A model generated the notes under the pieces. That model was not told the origin of the DNA and did not search any database. It was given only the letters and a program-made list of their open reading frames with translations. This document shows positions 33,067-41,596 of a stretch of 64,000 nt of DNA, piece after piece. Both the position numbers and the translations under genes were made by a program. Position 1 is the stretch's first letter. The number at the start of each line of letters is the position of its first letter. The stretch covers positions 62,001 through 126,000 of the forward strand of contig NZ_JALJCK010000007.1 of assembly GCF_022899355.1 (NCBI RefSeq). Reading direction: 5' to 3'. The DNA comes from Shinella yambaruensis (lineage in GTDB: Bacteria; Pseudomonadota; Alphaproteobacteria; Rhizobiales; Rhizobiaceae).

Positions 33067-33770
33067 GCCACGATCTGAAAAACCGATTGAAGGGCGGCGG
33101 AACGGTCGCGGTCTGTAACACGGACTTTCCGACCCCGCGCCTCGTTGAATTCGTCGGCGGCCTCGGCTTCGATGCGATTTTCATCGATTGCGAACATGCC
33201 GGCACGGACTTCCAGGCGGTCGAGGATCTGGCCCGGGCGGCGCGCGCATCGGGAATGGCGTCCATCGTGCGCCCATGGTCCCATGAGATCGGGTTGATCA
33301 ACCGATACCTGAGCTGTGGCATCGACGGCATCCAGGCGCCGCATGTGGATACGCCTGCCGAACTGGCGGCAATCGCCCGTGGCATCACCCAATGGGAAGG
33401 CGACCACGGCAAGACGCTGCTCGTGGCGATGATCGAATCGAAAGCCGCCCTCGTCAATTTGCCGAAGATGCTGATGTCCGAGGCCGTCGACGTCTTCTAC
33501 ATCGGCGCGCTGGACCTTGCCCAGTCCATGGGCCTCAAGGGGCAGCCCGACCATCCGAAGGTGCGGCAGGCGGTCGAAGATGCCATCTGCACGATCGAGC
33601 GGGCCGGACGCGTGGCAGGGATGAATGTTCAGGGCGATCTGCACATGGTTGAGCACTATCGTCGCCGGGGGTTGCGCTGGGTCAACGTTCACGTGAAGGC
33701 GTTCGTCGCCGGTCCGGCGCGGGCTTTTCTTGATGGTGTTCGCGAAACGCTCGTGGCGGAGCGGGCCTGA
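33063..33770 (+). CDS. HpcH/HpaI-family class II aldolase
   Basis: A 235-residue TIM-barrel aldolase. Motifs are FIDCEHAGTDFQAVEDL, DGIQAPHVDTPAEL, MIESKAALVNL and VDVFYIGALDLAQSMG. Members cleave or form 4-hydroxy-2-oxoacids with pyruvate. It overlaps the hydroxyacid dehydrogenase by four bases and is followed by an RraA-type gene, the same pairing as at 24256-25666 but with only distant sequence similarity. Confidence 0.85.
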   Translation: MSHDLKNRLKGGGTVAVCNTDFPTPRLVEFVGGLGFDAIFIDCEHAGTDFQAVEDLARAARASGMASIVRPWSHEIGLINRYLSCGIDGIQAPHVDTPAELAAIARGITQWEGDHGKTLLVAMIESKAALVNLPKMLMSEAVDVFYIGALDLAQSMGLKGQPDHPKVRQAVEDAICTIERAGRVAGMNVQGDLHMVEHYRRRGLRWVNVHVKAFVAGPARAFLDGVRETLVAERA

Positions 33771-33806
33771 GCGGACGGCATGAAGGACTTTTAAGGGGAG
33801 AAGGCC

Positions 33807-34520
33807 ATGTATGGCCATATCTATCATGATTTCCAGCGGGCGCCGTCCGGCTTGATCGACAGGTTCAAGGGTGTGCCGACGTCCACCCTGAGCGATGCGA
33901 TGGGCCGCCATGGCGCGATGAAGGCCGATATCCGGCCGATCTTCGAGAATATCGCCCTGGTGGGTTCCGCCTTCACGGTGCTTTGCTTTCCCGGCGACAA
34001 CATCATGACGCACAAGGCGGTGCAGATGATGCAGCCGGGCGACGTGCTCGTTATCGATACCGGCGATTCCGACAGCGGCTGTTTCGGCCATCGCAGCGCC
34101 CTGCAGGTGCGCGGCCGGGGCGGCGTCGGCGTCGTTGCCAGCGGAACGGTTCGCGACGTGGCGCTGCTGCGCCGCGACCGGTTTCCCGTCTTTTCCCGCG
34201 GCGTGTCGCCGCGCGCGCCGCAGAAGAACACGCCCGGCTCGATCAACGTTCCGGTTGAGGTCGGCGGGGTCGTCGTCTCGCCCGGCGATATCGTGGTGGG
34301 CGATGACGACGGCATTACCGTCGTGCCGCGCCTCTTGGCCGAGCAGGTTCTCGTCAGGGCGCTGCAGCGCGAGCGCGCGGAGGCTCTGTCGATGGAGAAC
34401 GGCACGCTGAACGAACTGCTGCCCGACCCGGCACACGGCGCGCTCGATATCGACAGGCTTCTCAAGGGCAAGGTGTCGGAGCACGCGAAGTGGGCTTCGC
34501 CGAACGAGCCGGGCGTATGA
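33807..34520 (+). CDS. RraA/HMG-aldolase-family protein, probably active aldolase
   Basis: A 237-residue RraA-like protein. It carries the segment VVASGTVRDVALLRRDRFPVF, whose Arg-Asp pair is the substrate/metal site of 4-hydroxy-4-methyl-2-oxoglutarate aldolases, and GDDDGITVVPR. AGGGGAGAAGG precedes the ATG. It may cleave a branched 4-hydroxy-2-oxo tri-acid to two oxoacids, which suits a tricarboxylate pathway with the TcuA-like and aconitase-like enzymes. Confidence 0.83.
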   Translation: MYGHIYHDFQRAPSGLIDRFKGVPTSTLSDAMGRHGAMKADIRPIFENIALVGSAFTVLCFPGDNIMTHKAVQMMQPGDVLVIDTGDSDSGCFGHRSALQVRGRGGVGVVASGTVRDVALLRRDRFPVFSRGVSPRAPQKNTPGSINVPVEVGGVVVSPGDIVVGDDDGITVVPRLLAEQVLVRALQRERAEALSMENGTLNELLPDPAHGALDIDRLLKGKVSEHAKWASPNEPGV

Positions 34521-34540
34521 CGATGACGGGAGAGAGCGGA

Positions 34541-36019
34541 ATGCAGAACTTTCAGCACTACATAGACGGCAGGTTCGTCGATCCCGATGGCGGCGAATGG
34601 TTCGACACGTACAACCCCTTCACTGGCAAGCCCTGGGCCCGGGTGGCGCGGGGCAATGCCGCGGACGTGGAGAGGGCCGTCGAGGCCGCCCACGCGGCCG
34701 TGACCACCGGCCCCTGGGCGTCCAGCACCGCCAGCGAGCGCGGCGCGCTGCTGCGCCGCATCGGCGACCTCGCCGCGCAGCGCGCCGAGCATCTCGCCGC
34801 CATCGAGGTGCGCGACAACGGCAAGCTGATGGCCGAGATGCTGGCGCAGATGCGCTACATGCCGAACTGGTACCACTATTACGGCGGGCTCGCCGACAAG
34901 GTGGAGGGCTCCGTCATCCCGCTCGATAAACGCGGTTATCTCAACTACACGCGCTATGAACCGCTCGGCGTCGTCGCGATCGTCACGCCGTGGAATTCGC
35001 CGCTCATGCTGACGGCGTGGAAGCTGGCGCCGGCGCTCGCGGCCGGCAATGCCGTGGTCATCAAGCCCTCCGAATTCACCTCGGCCTCCGTCCTGGAATT
35101 CGTGAAGATCATCGAGGAGGCAGGCGCGCCGGGCGGCCTCGTCAACGTCGTCACGGGCTTCGGCAACGAAGTCGGCACGCCCCTCGTGGAGCATCCGAAG
35201 GTCGCCAAGGTCGCCTTCACCGGATCGGACGCGACCGGGAAGCGCATCTATGCCGCGGCAGCGCAGACCATGAAGCATGTGACGATGGAACTCGGCGGGA
35301 AATCGCCGAACATCGTATTCGCGGATGCCGATCTGGACGAGGCGGTGAACGGTGCCATCGCGGGTATCTTCGCGGCCACCGGCCAGACCTGTCTCGCAGG
35401 CTCCCGCCTCCTGGTGGAGGATTCCATCCACGACGCCTTCCTCGACCGCCTCGTCGAGACGGTAAAGGCGGCCCGCATGGGTGACCCCGCTAAGATGGAG
35501 ACGCAGGTAGGCCCCGTCACGACCAGGCCACAATACGAGAAGGTGCTGAACTATATCGACGTCGCCCTCGGCGAGGGGGCGACGCTGGTGATGGGCGGTG
35601 AGCCGGGCAGGCGTCCCGAATGCGGCGACGGCTGGTTCGTCGAGCCGACCATCTTCAAGGACGTGCGCAACACGATGCGCATCGCGCAGGAGGAGGTGTT
35701 CGGCCCGATCCTCTCCGTCATCCGCTTCAAGGACGAGGCCGATGCCGTGCGGATCGCCAATGACACGATGTACGGGCTTGCGGCCGGGGTCTGGACAAGG
35801 GATATCGGCCGGGCGGTACGCATGACGGAGGCATTGAAGGCCGGCACCGTCTGGGTGAACACCTATCGCGCGACCAGCTACATGTCGCCCTTCGGCGGTT
35901 ATCGCCAGAGCGGGGTGGGCCGGGAGAACGGTGCGGAGATGATCAAGGAATACCTGCAGGTCAAGAGCGTCTGGATGAACTACGGTGCGCCTTCGGCCAA
36001 TCCGTTCGTGCAGCGGTGA
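34541..36019 (+). CDS. NAD(P)-dependent aldehyde dehydrogenase
   Basis: A 492-residue ALDH. Catalytic Glu250 (MELGGKSPN) and Cys284 (GQTCLAGSRL) are present, with TPWNSP at 149-154 and the cofactor site FTGSDATGK at 226-234. ATG 34541 is chosen because GGGAGAG precedes it; ATG 34517 overlaps the RraA stop (ATGA). It resembles the ALDH at 56267-57814 over its whole length (RDNGKL, EGSVIP, NYTRYEPLGVV), so the two are paralogues with different modules. Substrate unknown; the split decarboxylase at 40395 could supply its aldehyde. Confidence 0.88.
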   Translation: MQNFQHYIDGRFVDPDGGEWFDTYNPFTGKPWARVARGNAADVERAVEAAHAAVTTGPWASSTASERGALLRRIGDLAAQRAEHLAAIEVRDNGKLMAEMLAQMRYMPNWYHYYGGLADKVEGSVIPLDKRGYLNYTRYEPLGVVAIVTPWNSPLMLTAWKLAPALAAGNAVVIKPSEFTSASVLEFVKIIEEAGAPGGLVNVVTGFGNEVGTPLVEHPKVAKVAFTGSDATGKRIYAAAAQTMKHVTMELGGKSPNIVFADADLDEAVNGAIAGIFAATGQTCLAGSRLLVEDSIHDAFLDRLVETVKAARMGDPAKMETQVGPVTTRPQYEKVLNYIDVALGEGATLVMGGEPGRRPECGDGWFVEPTIFKDVRNTMRIAQEEVFGPILSVIRFKDEADAVRIANDTMYGLAAGVWTRDIGRAVRMTEALKAGTVWVNTYRATSYMSPFGGYRQSGVGRENGAEMIKEYLQVKSVWMNYGAPSANPFVQR

Positions 36020-36148
36020 AGGCGAAAGCGAGTTGAGATCGTCCGTGGCGGCGAAGGCTCGCCGCGAAATGCGGAAAAGGCGCCTGTGACAGCAGCGCCG
36101 GGCGGGAGGACGCCCCGGCATCGCGATGTCACGGGATGGGGAGGAAGA

Positions 36149-36598
36149 ATGAAGCTTCACATCACAAAAGATTTCCTGAGCGGCGCCCTTTTCGGCGCGA
36201 TCGGGCTTGGAACCATCGTGCTGGGGCAGAGCTACGACATGGGAACGGCCGGCAATATGGGCCCCGGCTACTTCCCGGCGATTCTCGGAACCATCATGAC
36301 GCTCATCGGCCTTACGATGGTCGTCCGTTCGACGCTTCATCCGGAGGCCTCCGAAAGCGTGACGAGCTGGGAAATCCGGCCGCTCGCCTTCATCCTCGCC
36401 GCCGTCTTCGTCTTCAGCCTGCTCATCGAGTCGCGCGGTCTCATCGTCGCGGTCGTGGCGCTCGTCCTGATCAGCCGCCTGGCGGGACGGGAGGGCAGCA
36501 TGCGCGAACTCGCCGTCATGGTTCTTGCGATGACGCTGATCGCCGTGGGCATCTTTGTCTACGGACTGAACATTCCCCTCAAGCTGAGGCCCTGGTGA
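36149..36598 (+). CDS. tctB: Tripartite tricarboxylate transporter small subunit TctB
   Basis: A 149-residue membrane protein with four hydrophobic segments, typical of TctB. The GNMGPGYFPAILG segment is the family hallmark. GAGGAA precedes the ATG. Its stop overlaps the tctA start. With TctA and the binding protein at 39295 it forms a proton/sodium-driven importer of carboxylates. Confidence 0.85.
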   Translation: MKLHITKDFLSGALFGAIGLGTIVLGQSYDMGTAGNMGPGYFPAILGTIMTLIGLTMVVRSTLHPEASESVTSWEIRPLAFILAAVFVFSLLIESRGLIVAVVALVLISRLAGREGSMRELAVMVLAMTLIAVGIFVYGLNIPLKLRPW

Positions 36599-38100
36599 TG
36601 GAACTCCTTCAGCATCTTTCGCTGGGTTTCGGTGTCGCCCTGTCGCCGATGAACCTTGCCTATTGCTTCGCCGGCGTGCTGCTCGGCACTTTCATCGGCG
36701 TCCTGCCGGGTGTCGGGCCGCTGGTGACGATCGCCGTATTGCTGCCGCTGACCTTCGGCCTTCCGCCCGAGGGGGCGATGATCATGCTCGCCGGCATCTA
36801 CTACGGTGCCGCCTATGGCGGCTCGACCACGGCGATCCTGGTGAACCTGCCGGGGGAATCCTCCTCGGCCGTCACCTGCATCGACGGATACCAGATGGCG
36901 CGGCAGGGGCGGGCGGGGCCGGCCTTGGCCATCGCCGCCATCGGCTCGGTCGTCGCCGGCTGCATCGGTACGCTGCTCATCGCCTTCGTCGGGCCGCCGC
37001 TCGGCGCCGTGGCGCTGAAGTTCGGCGCGGCGGAGTATTTCTCCCTGATGTTCATGGCGCTGATCTGTTCGTCCGCCCTCGTGCGCGGCTCCCTGGTCAA
37101 GGGCATGGGCATGGCGTTTTGCGGCGCGATCTTCGGCCTGGCGGGAACGGACGTCAATTCCGGCATCGACCGCTTCACCTTCGGCATGGACGGCCTTGCC
37201 GAGGGCTTCGACTTCGTCGTCGTCGCCGCCGGCCTCTTCGCCTTCTCGGAGATCGTCGTCAATCTCGGCGTCTCGCTGCAGCGCGACGTCCTGACCGGGC
37301 GCGTGACCAACCTCATGCCGACGCGGGAGGACCTGAAGGCCTCGTGGAAGCCGATCCTGCGCGGCACCGGCATCGGCTCCATCCTCGGCGTCCTGCCGGG
37401 AACGGGGCAGACCATCGCCTCCTTCGCGTCCTACGCGCTCGAAAGGAAGCTCAGCAAGGACCCCTCCCGCTTCGGCAAGGGTGCGATCGAAGGGGTGGCC
37501 GGACCGGAATCGGCCAACAATGCGGCCGCGCAGACGCACTTCATCCCGACGCTCACCCTCGGCATTCCCAGCAGCGCGACCATGGCCCTGCTCCTCGGGG
37601 CGCTGATGATCCATGGCATCACGCCCGGACCACAGGTGATGACCTCGCATCCCAGCCTGTTCTGGGGGCTGGTCGCCAGCATGTGGATCGGCAATGTCAT
37701 GCTCGTCATCCTCAACCTGCCGCTGGTCGGGCTCTGGGTCTCCTTCCTGAAGGTGCCCTATCGCTGGCTCTATCCGCTCATTCTCGTGTTCTCCTGCATC
37801 GGCATCTATACGGTCAACATGAGCGCCAGCGACGTCGCCTTCGCCGCCTTCTTCGGGCTGCTCGGCTATATCTTCCTCAAGCTGGACTGCGAGCCGGCGC
37901 CGTTCATCCTCGGCTTCCTGCTCGGGCCGATGATCGAGGAGAACTTCCGTCGCGCCCTGCTGCAATCCCACGGAAATCCCGAGGTCTTCGTCACCTCGCC
38001 CCTCAGCGCCGTCTTCCTGGCGATCGCGTTCGGCCTCATGGCGCTGATGGTGGTTCCGCTGGTTCGCCAGCAGAAGGACCAGGCGATCGAGGAGGGTTGA
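36598..38100 (+). CDS. tctA: Tripartite tricarboxylate transporter large subunit TctA
   Basis: A 500-residue permease with about 12 hydrophobic segments. The duplicated family motifs GTFIGVLPGVGPL (near 30) and GSILGVLPGTGQTIA (near 265), plus AAYGGSTTAILVNLPGE and LGIPSSATMALLLGALM, identify TctA. It overlaps tctB by one base. It forms the membrane channel for the carboxylate delivered by the TctC-type binding protein. Confidence 0.92.
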   Translation: MELLQHLSLGFGVALSPMNLAYCFAGVLLGTFIGVLPGVGPLVTIAVLLPLTFGLPPEGAMIMLAGIYYGAAYGGSTTAILVNLPGESSSAVTCIDGYQMARQGRAGPALAIAAIGSVVAGCIGTLLIAFVGPPLGAVALKFGAAEYFSLMFMALICSSALVRGSLVKGMGMAFCGAIFGLAGTDVNSGIDRFTFGMDGLAEGFDFVVVAAGLFAFSEIVVNLGVSLQRDVLTGRVTNLMPTREDLKASWKPILRGTGIGSILGVLPGTGQTIASFASYALERKLSKDPSRFGKGAIEGVAGPESANNAAAQTHFIPTLTLGIPSSATMALLLGALMIHGITPGPQVMTSHPSLFWGLVASMWIGNVMLVILNLPLVGLWVSFLKVPYRWLYPLILVFSCIGIYTVNMSASDVAFAAFFGLLGYIFLKLDCEPAPFILGFLLGPMIEENFRRALLQSHGNPEVFVTSPLSAVFLAIAFGLMALMVVPLVRQQKDQAIEEG

Positions 38101-38202
38101 CGGAAGGCGGCCGGCGTCCTGTGAAAAGCCCCATATTTTTCATGACGACGCCGGTGCGGGCCGCATAGACTGGGCGTGAGGTCATCACCGCAGGACACGC
38201 CC

Positions 38203-39150
38203 ATGGTACAGCTCCGCCAACTCCGATATGTCGTTGAGGTCAACCGGCAGGGCAACCATATCTCGGCCGCCGCCGAGGCGTTGAATACCTCCCAGCCGGG
38301 CATGAGCAAGCAGATCCAGGAACTGGAGCTCGAACTCGGCTTCTCGATCTTCCAGCGCAGCCGGAACCGCGTGACCGGCCTGACGGATCCGGGCCGCGAG
38401 GTCGTCGAGATCGCCCAGCGCATCCTCAACGAAGTCCAGAGCCTGAAGAACATCCGCGAGGACTACGGCGCCCAGGAAGGCGGGACGCTGACGATCGCGA
38501 CGACCCATACGCACGCCAGATATATCCTCCCGCGCGTCATCAAGAGCTTCGTCCAGCGCCATCCGCTGGTGCGCATCGGTCTGCTGCAGGGCAACCCGAC
38601 GGAGATCTGCGAGGCGGTCGAGACCGGCAAGGCCGACATTGCCGTCGGCACGGAGACCATGCGGCCCTTTCCGAGCCTCCTGCGGATGCCCTGCTATCAG
38701 ATAACGCGCAGCCTGATCGCGCCGAAAGGCCACCCCATCTTCCGGGTCAAGACCCTGACGCTCGAGGCCATCGCCAAATATCCGATGATCGCGCACGATC
38801 CGCATCGCAGCGGCCGATGGAAGATCCTCGATGCGTTCGAGAAGAAGGGGATCTCGCCGATGATCCTCTTCAACGCCGTGGATGCCGACGTGGGGAAGAC
38901 CTATGTCGAGATGGGCCTCGGCATCGCCGTCATGGCGACCGACGCCTTCGACCCGGCGCATGACAGGGCGCTCCGCGCGCGCGATGCCAGCCATCTCTTC
39001 GAGGCCAGCACCAGCTACGTCACCCTGCGGACCGACACCTATATCCGGCGCTTCATCTTCGATTTCATAGAGCTCCTGGCGCCCAGGCTGACGCCGGACC
39101 ACGTTCGCGCGACGCTGCGGGCGCGGGAGCGCGAACGCGCGGCGAAGTAA
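38203..39150 (+). CDS. LysR-family regulator of the CysB/Cbl subgroup
   Basis: A 315-residue regulator. Over its length it follows the CysB pattern: QLRQLRYVVEV at the start, TSQPGMSKQIQELE in the helix-turn-helix, TIATTHTHARYILP, the HPLVRIGLLQGNPTEI pocket strand, LRMPCYQITRSLIAP and NAVDADVGKTYVEMGLGIAVMA. ATG 38203 aligns with the CysB start. CysB-type proteins usually sense sulfur compounds and control sulfonate use, unexpected beside a TctABC importer. It lies between tctA and tctC; the matching T-N11-A sites at 30450 and 39203 are its likely targets. Confidence 0.88.
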   Translation: MVQLRQLRYVVEVNRQGNHISAAAEALNTSQPGMSKQIQELELELGFSIFQRSRNRVTGLTDPGREVVEIAQRILNEVQSLKNIREDYGAQEGGTLTIATTHTHARYILPRVIKSFVQRHPLVRIGLLQGNPTEICEAVETGKADIAVGTETMRPFPSLLRMPCYQITRSLIAPKGHPIFRVKTLTLEAIAKYPMIAHDPHRSGRWKILDAFEKKGISPMILFNAVDADVGKTYVEMGLGIAVMATDAFDPAHDRALRARDASHLFEASTSYVTLRTDTYIRRFIFDFIELLAPRLTPDHVRATLRARERERAAK

Positions 39151-39202
39151 GCTTGGCACATCCTCGTGCGGCAGGAGAGCGCGCATCCGCGCGCCCGGTT
39201 CC

Positions 39203-39223
39203 AGTATGCCGCCAGCGCATACT
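39203..39223. promoter_or_regulatory. LysR-type T-N11-A site, copy 2
   Basis: AGTATGC (39203-39209) and GCATACT (39217-39223) form a 7-bp inverted repeat, 71 bases before the tctC start. Flanks CCAGTATG-N10-ATACTA are identical in pattern to 30448-30471, giving the classical AGTAT-N11-ATACT form. Confidence 0.6.
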
Positions 39224-39294
39224 ACTATCGAAAATGACGCTTTGCGCCCGCAAAACCGGCTCACTAAACTCCCGACGCATAAAGGGAGGAAGTC

Positions 39295-40293
39295 ATGTTT
39301 TCATATCGCCATCATATCGCCGGGCTAGCAATATCGCTCATCGCCTTGCAGGCCGCGCCGGCTCTCGCCCAGTCCGCCGAGGATTATCCGGACCAGACGG
39401 TCCGGATCGTGACGCCCTTCGAGGCTGGCGGCGGCACGGACATCATGTCGCGTGAGCTCGCCAACAAGCTCCAGGGCCTGTGGAACAACAACCCCGTCAT
39501 TGTCGAGAACAAGGCCGGCGCGAATGGCAACCTGGGGACGGACATCGTCGCGAAGGCGAAGCCGGACGGCTATACGCTGCTCCTGACGACCAACGCCACG
39601 ATCGTCATCAATCCGCAGATCTTCGGGGACCGTGTCAAGTACGATCCGGTCAAGGACTTCACGCCCGTCTCGATGCTTTCGAGCCTGCCCTTCGTCTTCC
39701 TGGTGCCGCCGTCCTCGCCGGCGAAGACCATGGAGGAATTCCTGGAGCTGGCGAAAAAGAGCCCCGGCGATCTCAGTTGCGGTTCGTCCGGTGTCGGCGG
39801 CGGCGCGCACCTGGCGCTGGAGATGCTGAAGGCGAGGGCGGGCGTGGATATCACGCATGTCCCCTACAAGGGAACGGGCTCGTCGATCACCGCGCTCCTC
39901 GGCGCCCATATCGACTGCCTCTTCGTCTCGATCCTCAGCGCTTCGCCCTATATCAAGCAGGAGCAGCTCCGCCCGCTGGCGGTCAGCAGCCTGCAACGCA
40001 ACTCGTCCCTGCCGGACATTCCGGCGGTCGCCGAGCTGCCGGGCCTCGACGGCTTCGAATCCGATCTCTGGTATGGCCTCCTGGTCCCCGCCGGCACGGA
40101 CCCGCAGATCGTGCAGAAGGTCTACGAGGGCACCAAGGCGCTGATCGACGATCCCGATTTCCGCGGCCGCTTCGAGCCGACCGGTGCCGTGCTCGTGGGG
40201 AACACGCCCGAGGAATTCTCCAAGCAGGTGATCAACGATATCGGGAAGTGGTCCGAGGTCGTCAAGCAATCCGGCGTAGCCAACCAGCTCTGA
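39295..40293 (+). CDS. tctC: Tripartite tricarboxylate transporter binding protein (TctC/Bug family)
   Basis: A 332-residue periplasmic binding protein. Residues 1-25 are a Sec signal ending PALAQ. The mature chain begins DYPDQTVRIVTPFEAGGGTDI and carries VIVENKAGANGNLGTD, the two Bug-family ligand loops, and later ITHVPYKGTG. GGGAGGAAG precedes the ATG. It is separated from tctAB by the LysR gene and has its own upstream operator. Such proteins bind carboxylates through a conserved water network. Confidence 0.9.
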   Translation: MFSYRHHIAGLAISLIALQAAPALAQSAEDYPDQTVRIVTPFEAGGGTDIMSRELANKLQGLWNNNPVIVENKAGANGNLGTDIVAKAKPDGYTLLLTTNATIVINPQIFGDRVKYDPVKDFTPVSMLSSLPFVFLVPPSSPAKTMEEFLELAKKSPGDLSCGSSGVGGGAHLALEMLKARAGVDITHVPYKGTGSSITALLGAHIDCLFVSILSASPYIKQEQLRPLAVSSLQRNSSLPDIPAVAELPGLDGFESDLWYGLLVPAGTDPQIVQKVYEGTKALIDDPDFRGRFEPTGAVLVGNTPEEFSKQVINDIGKWSEVVKQSGVANQL

Positions 40294-40322
40294 CCGCATA
40301 GACCCCGAAGAATACCGATCGC

Positions 40323-40346
40323 CTGCGCGGCCCAGCGGCCGCGCAG
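40323..40346 (+). terminator. Hairpin after tctC
   Basis: CTGCGCGGCC (40323-40332) and GGCCGCGCAG (40337-40346) form a perfect 10-bp stem with a 4-base loop, 30 bases after the tctC stop. There is no U-run, so it is better seen as a message-stabilising or attenuating element than as a full terminator; the downstream decarboxylase genes have no obvious promoter of their own. Confidence 0.45.
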
Positions 40347-40394
40347 CCAGGACCCGACGTTTCAAATTCTGTTCAAGCCTTCCATGGAGTCGAC

Positions 40395-40925
40395 GTGAAA
40401 ATAGAACCCACCCCCCGGCTTTGGCCCGGCGAGATATTCCAGGCGCTCAAGCGGAGCGATGTCAGGCAGGTCGCCTACGTTCCGGACGCGGGCCATGTCG
40501 AGCTGATAGCGAGCTGCGAGGCGGACCCCGGCATGTCGGCCGTCTCCCTGACCACCGAGGAGGAGGGCGTCGCCATGCTGGCCGGCGCATGGCTCGGCGG
40601 CGACCGCGGCGCTCTCCTCATGCAATCGTCCGGCGTCGGCAACTGCATCAACATGCTGAGCGTTCCGCTCCACTGCCGCATGCCGCTCTTGATGATCGTC
40701 ACGATGCGGGGCGAGTGGGGCGAGTTCAACCCCTGGCAATTGCCGATGGGCCAGAACGCCGAACGGGTCCTGCAGGACATGGGCGTCTACATTCATCGTG
40801 CGAACCACGCCGAGGAGGTGGGGCAGATCGTCTACGCCGCCGCACAGCTCGCCTTCTCTTCCAATTGCGCGGTCGCGGTGCTCCTCAGCCAGCGGCTTCT
40901 CGGCTTCAAGGACTGGAGCAAATGA
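40395..40925 (+). CDS. ThDP decarboxylase, PYR-domain subunit (ComD-like)
   Basis: A 176-residue protein equal to the N-terminal ThDP-binding (PYR) half of 2-oxoacid decarboxylases. The cofactor-activating Glu is within LTTEEEGVAM (Glu55-57), and it has the QSSGVGN and MPLLMIVTMRG strands. The start is GTG 40395 with GGAG five bases upstream; an ATG just before it is out of frame. It overlaps the PP-domain subunit by four bases. This split arrangement is typical of sulfopyruvate decarboxylase (ComDE) and related phosphonopyruvate decarboxylases. Which oxoacid is used here is unknown. Confidence 0.83.
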   Translation: MKIEPTPRLWPGEIFQALKRSDVRQVAYVPDAGHVELIASCEADPGMSAVSLTTEEEGVAMLAGAWLGGDRGALLMQSSGVGNCINMLSVPLHCRMPLLMIVTMRGEWGEFNPWQLPMGQNAERVLQDMGVYIHRANHAEEVGQIVYAAAQLAFSSNCAVAVLLSQRLLGFKDWSK

Positions 40926-41527
40926 CGATGACCGATACGAAAAAGGGCACGATGGACCGCCGCGAGGTGATGGGAACGATCGCGGCGAAACGCGGAACCG
41001 CGCTGATGGTCACAGGGCTCGGCTCGGCGACCTACGATGCCGGCACGGTCGACCACCCCAACACGTTCTGCCTCTGGGGCGGCATGGGGGCGGCGGCCAT
41101 GACGGGCCTCGGCCTCGCACTCGCCCAGCCCGAGCGCCGCGTGCTGGTGGTGACCGGCGACGGCGAGATGCTGATGGGGATCGGCGCCTTCGCGACGATC
41201 GGCGCGCAACGGCCGAAGAATCTCGCCATCGTGGTGATCGACAACGAGCATTACAGCGAGACCGGCATGCAGCCGACCCACACGCAGCGCGGCGTGAGCC
41301 TTGCCGGCGTCGCGCAGGCATGCGGTTTTGCCGGTACCGAGACGGTCTATACCCCGGCGGAGCTCGACGCGGTCGTGCCCCGGCTGTTCGAAACGGACGG
41401 GCCGTTCTTCGCGGCGATCAAGGTGAACACCCAGCGCTATCCCATGTCGATCCGTGTGCGCGACGGCGCCCATCTGAAGGATCGCTTCCGGGAAAATCTC
41501 CTCGGTGCCGAGCGCGCCTATTATTGA
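40922..41527 (+). CDS. ThDP decarboxylase, PP-domain subunit (ComE-like)
   Basis: A 201-residue protein equal to the C-terminal ThDP-binding half. The diphosphate/metal motif begins VVTGDGEMLMGIGAF (Gly79-Asp80-Gly81) and ends VVIDNEHY (Asn108). The GLGSATYDAG and CLWGGMGAAAMTGLGLAL segments are usual for ComE and phosphonopyruvate decarboxylases. It would pair with the preceding subunit as a heterotetramer or larger. A CysB-type regulator in the module supports a sulfonated substrate such as sulfopyruvate; TctABC supports a carboxylate. Both are inference. Confidence 0.85.
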   Translation: MTMTDTKKGTMDRREVMGTIAAKRGTALMVTGLGSATYDAGTVDHPNTFCLWGGMGAAAMTGLGLALAQPERRVLVVTGDGEMLMGIGAFATIGAQRPKNLAIVVIDNEHYSETGMQPTHTQRGVSLAGVAQACGFAGTETVYTPAELDAVVPRLFETDGPFFAAIKVNTQRYPMSIRVRDGAHLKDRFRENLLGAERAYY

Positions 41528-41596
41528 GCGCGCGAGCGGGCGCCCGTCCTTTGATGGGCGCCGCCGACTGATCGATCAAGCAAACGGGGTGAGAAC

